Positions 15,630 through 17,037 of a DNA stretch of 17,037 nt are shown here, one piece after another; position 1 is the first letter of the stretch; every line of letters starts with the position of its first letter. Origin of the DNA: an uncultured Megasphaera sp. (GTDB taxonomy: Bacteria; Bacillota; Negativicutes; Veillonellales; Megasphaeraceae); assembly GCF_958350005.1 (NCBI RefSeq), contig NZ_CATWFF010000028.1, positions 1-17,037 on the forward strand, read 5' to 3'. Made by a program: the position numbers and the translations under genes. A model generated the notes under the pieces. That model was not told the DNA's origin, did no database searches, and saw nothing but the letters and a program-made list of their open reading frames with translations.

Positions 15630-15682
15630 AAAAAACAACAACGGCATCCTTTTTCCTCCACGAGAAACTAGAACGCCGTTGT
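15630..15682 (-). terminator. Terminator-like hairpin (possible attenuator) before the amidoligase operon
   Basis: On the - strand, the arm at 15682-15670 (ACAACGGCGTTCT) pairs with the arm at 15650-15638 (AGGATGCCGTTGT). The stem is 13 bp with two G-U pairs, the loop is 19 nt, and TG then six T residues follow (to 15630). The loop carries GGAGG (15659-15655) and the second arm contains the ATG at 15647. It can terminate the upstream symporter transcript. Because it ends only 18 nt before the start codon at 15611, it must also be crossed by every transcript of the five-gene operon. Confidence 0.75.
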
Positions 15683-15699
15683 CATATTTTATTGTTTTA

Positions 15700-15728
15700 A
15701 GTTTATACCGATGTTACAGAAAAGTCAA
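15700..15728 (-). promoter_or_regulatory. Candidate promoter of the amidoligase operon
   Basis: On the - strand, TTGACT (15728-15723) is followed after 17 nt by TAAACT (15705-15700); a TATAAA at 15-nt spacing overlaps it. Transcription would start near 15693, so the terminator-like hairpin would lie in the leader. The surrounding 15683-15778 is very AT-rich and contains nothing else I can recognise. Confidence 0.45.
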
Positions 15729-15778
15729 TCTTATTTATTTCTATATGCGGATAAATTTTTCTTATTTTTGAAATTTTC

Positions 15779-17037
15779 CTAATGCTGAGCCGGAATGGCC
15801 GCACTTTTTTTTGTCTGCGTTGCCGCCTGCAGTTCAGCTACATCAATGGCCCGGCTGCTGCGCGTTGCCAGGCTGATGCCGAGGAATACACCGGCACAGA
15901 CGATCCATTCTGCATAAATGACGTGCGGCAGAATGCGGACGGCTGGCACGAACATCCAGGCAACGAGGACGATGACCGAAGCCAGAATCGTGTAGAATGC
16001 AGCATCACGGGAGCAGTACTGCGGCGCATACATCGTCATGAGGACGATCATGCCAAAGGCGGCCATAAGAGACAGACCGGCCATGAGGGTCGAAATAATG
16101 CCGCTGATAGTCAGGGCAAAGGCCAGTGTCAGCAGTCCCAGGAGAAGTACGGAAATGCGGGTAACCAGCATATATTTGCTTTCCGACATATTCGGATTGA
16201 TGAACCGTTTGTGAATATCCTGGGAATACAGCGTTGCTGCCGACAGCAGCAAGTTGCAGGCTGTGCTGACATCAGCTGCCCAGAGAGAAGCCAGCGTAAT
16301 GCCGGCAATCCACGGATTCAGAGACATAATGAGTTTCGGCAGCGCCGTCGTAGCGGAAATCTGCGGATACATTTCAGAAGCAATGACGCCGAGGAACGCA
16401 GCGATGAAGCCGACAGGCAGCATAACCAGACCGCCGATGATGAAGCCCCGGCGAGCAGTCTGCACATCTTTTGCGCCCAGAGAAATCTGAATAATAGCCT
16501 GAAGCGACAAGTTAACTGTAATCAGTACGACAATCCAGGTTACAATCGTCATGGGACCAACACCGGAAATGAAATCCAGGGATTTCGGCGTCGGAGCCTG
16601 AATGGCTACAGTATCAATGCCGCCAGCCATGGCCAGGATGAGGAAAGCTGCAACAGTAATGCCAATGTACTGCAGCGTAACATTGAGGATATTGGACTGG
16701 CTGGCCGACCACATGCCGCCAATGAGAGTAATGCCAATGAAGACGACAGCGCTGACGAGCATCCCCGTTACGGGCGTGAAGATATTGGGCATGAGGGCCG
16801 ATAAAATCGCGCCGCCTGCAACGTACTGCAGGCTCATGACGACGAGCTGTACCAGAATCTGACAGCTAATGCCGGCAATCATGCTCTTTTTGTCATAATA
16901 CCGTTCGAGCATTTCCGGAATCGTCGTAATGTGAAGACGACGATATTTTTTGGCTACTGTCAGGCCCATGACGATGGCGCCAATCCCCCAGGCTGCCGTA
17001 TACCAGCCGGCAGACAAGCCGACTTTATAAGCCTGTT
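15779..17037 (-). CDS. Sodium:solute symporter (SSS family), 5' end outside window
   Basis: Partial gene: 418 codons to the stop at 15779, still open at the window edge, so the true start lies beyond 17037. The protein is very hydrophobic, with about 11 membrane helices visible. SSS-family signs are the stretch QAYKVGLSAGWYTAAWGIGA at the visible N-terminal end, TIPEMLERYYD (the conserved loop before the third helix), GGMWSASQSNILN, and the sodium-site region around SLWAADVSTACNLLLSAATLY. It imports a solute with sodium. The substrate (amino acid, pantothenate, carboxylate or other) cannot be told. It is oriented like the amidoligase operon, with 167 nt and a terminator-like hairpin between, so partial readthrough is possible. 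Confidence 0.9.
   Translation of the reverse strand, partial: QAYKVGLSAGWYTAAWGIGAIVMGLTVAKKYRRLHITTIPEMLERYYDKKSMIAGISCQILVQLVVMSLQYVAGGAILSALMPNIFTPVTGMLVSAVVFIGITLIGGMWSASQSNILNVTLQYIGITVAAFLILAMAGGIDTVAIQAPTPKSLDFISGVGPMTIVTWIVVLITVNLSLQAIIQISLGAKDVQTARRGFIIGGLVMLPVGFIAAFLGVIASEMYPQISATTALPKLIMSLNPWIAGITLASLWAADVSTACNLLLSAATLYSQDIHKRFINPNMSESKYMLVTRISVLLLGLLTLAFALTISGIISTLMAGLSLMAAFGMIVLMTMYAPQYCSRDAAFYTILASVIVLVAWMFVPAVRILPHVIYAEWIVCAGVFLGISLATRSSRAIDVAELQAATQTKKSAAIPAQH

Overview
The window looks like chromosomal DNA of a diderm, anaerobic Firmicute (Negativicutes; a Megasphaera-like member of the Veillonellaceae is my best guess). The clues are GC-rich codons beside AT-rich promoters, strong AGGAGG-type ribosome sites, a NADP-type glutamate dehydrogenase, and a MacA/MacB-like exporter of the kind found in cells with an outer membrane. 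The species is inferred from style and gene content, not proved. I see no tRNA, rRNA, insertion sequence, phage gene or CRISPR array.

Layout. 172-1293 (+) is an M20 peptidase. It converges on, and overlaps by 9 bp, a MocR-type regulator at 1285-2781 (-). The regulator is divergent from a LysE/ArgO-type exporter at 2970-3590 (+), its likely target. A membrane-anchored metallophosphoesterase follows at 3709-4806 (+). A 70-codon gene at 4879-5091 (-) has its own near-consensus promoter and a terminator; its protein ends in a CxxC tail. Next are a TSUP permease at 5200-5979 (-), a three-gene MacA/MacB-like export operon at 6226-9275 (+) ending in a terminator, and gdhA at 9503-10852 (+), which ends in a long bidirectional terminator shared with the convergent operon.

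15611 down to 10945 (-) is a tight five-gene operon: a circularly permuted ATP-grasp ligase (COG2308 type), an alpha-E protein (COG2307 type), a transglutaminase-like cysteine protease, and two M14-type AstE/AspA paralogs. This is a version of the predicted amidoligase/peptide-forming systems whose chemistry is largely unknown. The second M14 paralog keeps the fold but has lost both zinc-binding histidines and the catalytic glutamate, so the operon appears to make an enzyme-pseudoenzyme pair.

The operon is preceded by a terminator-like hairpin that ends only 18 nt before the chosen start codon. Transcripts must therefore read through it, and a first Shine-Dalgarno/ATG pair sits inside the hairpin. 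Upstream, 15779-17037 (-) is the 3' part of a sodium:solute symporter that runs off the window edge.

Thematically, much of the window handles amino acids and peptides: peptidase, amino-acid exporter, glutamate dehydrogenase, amidoligase operon and a symporter. The functional coupling is inference.
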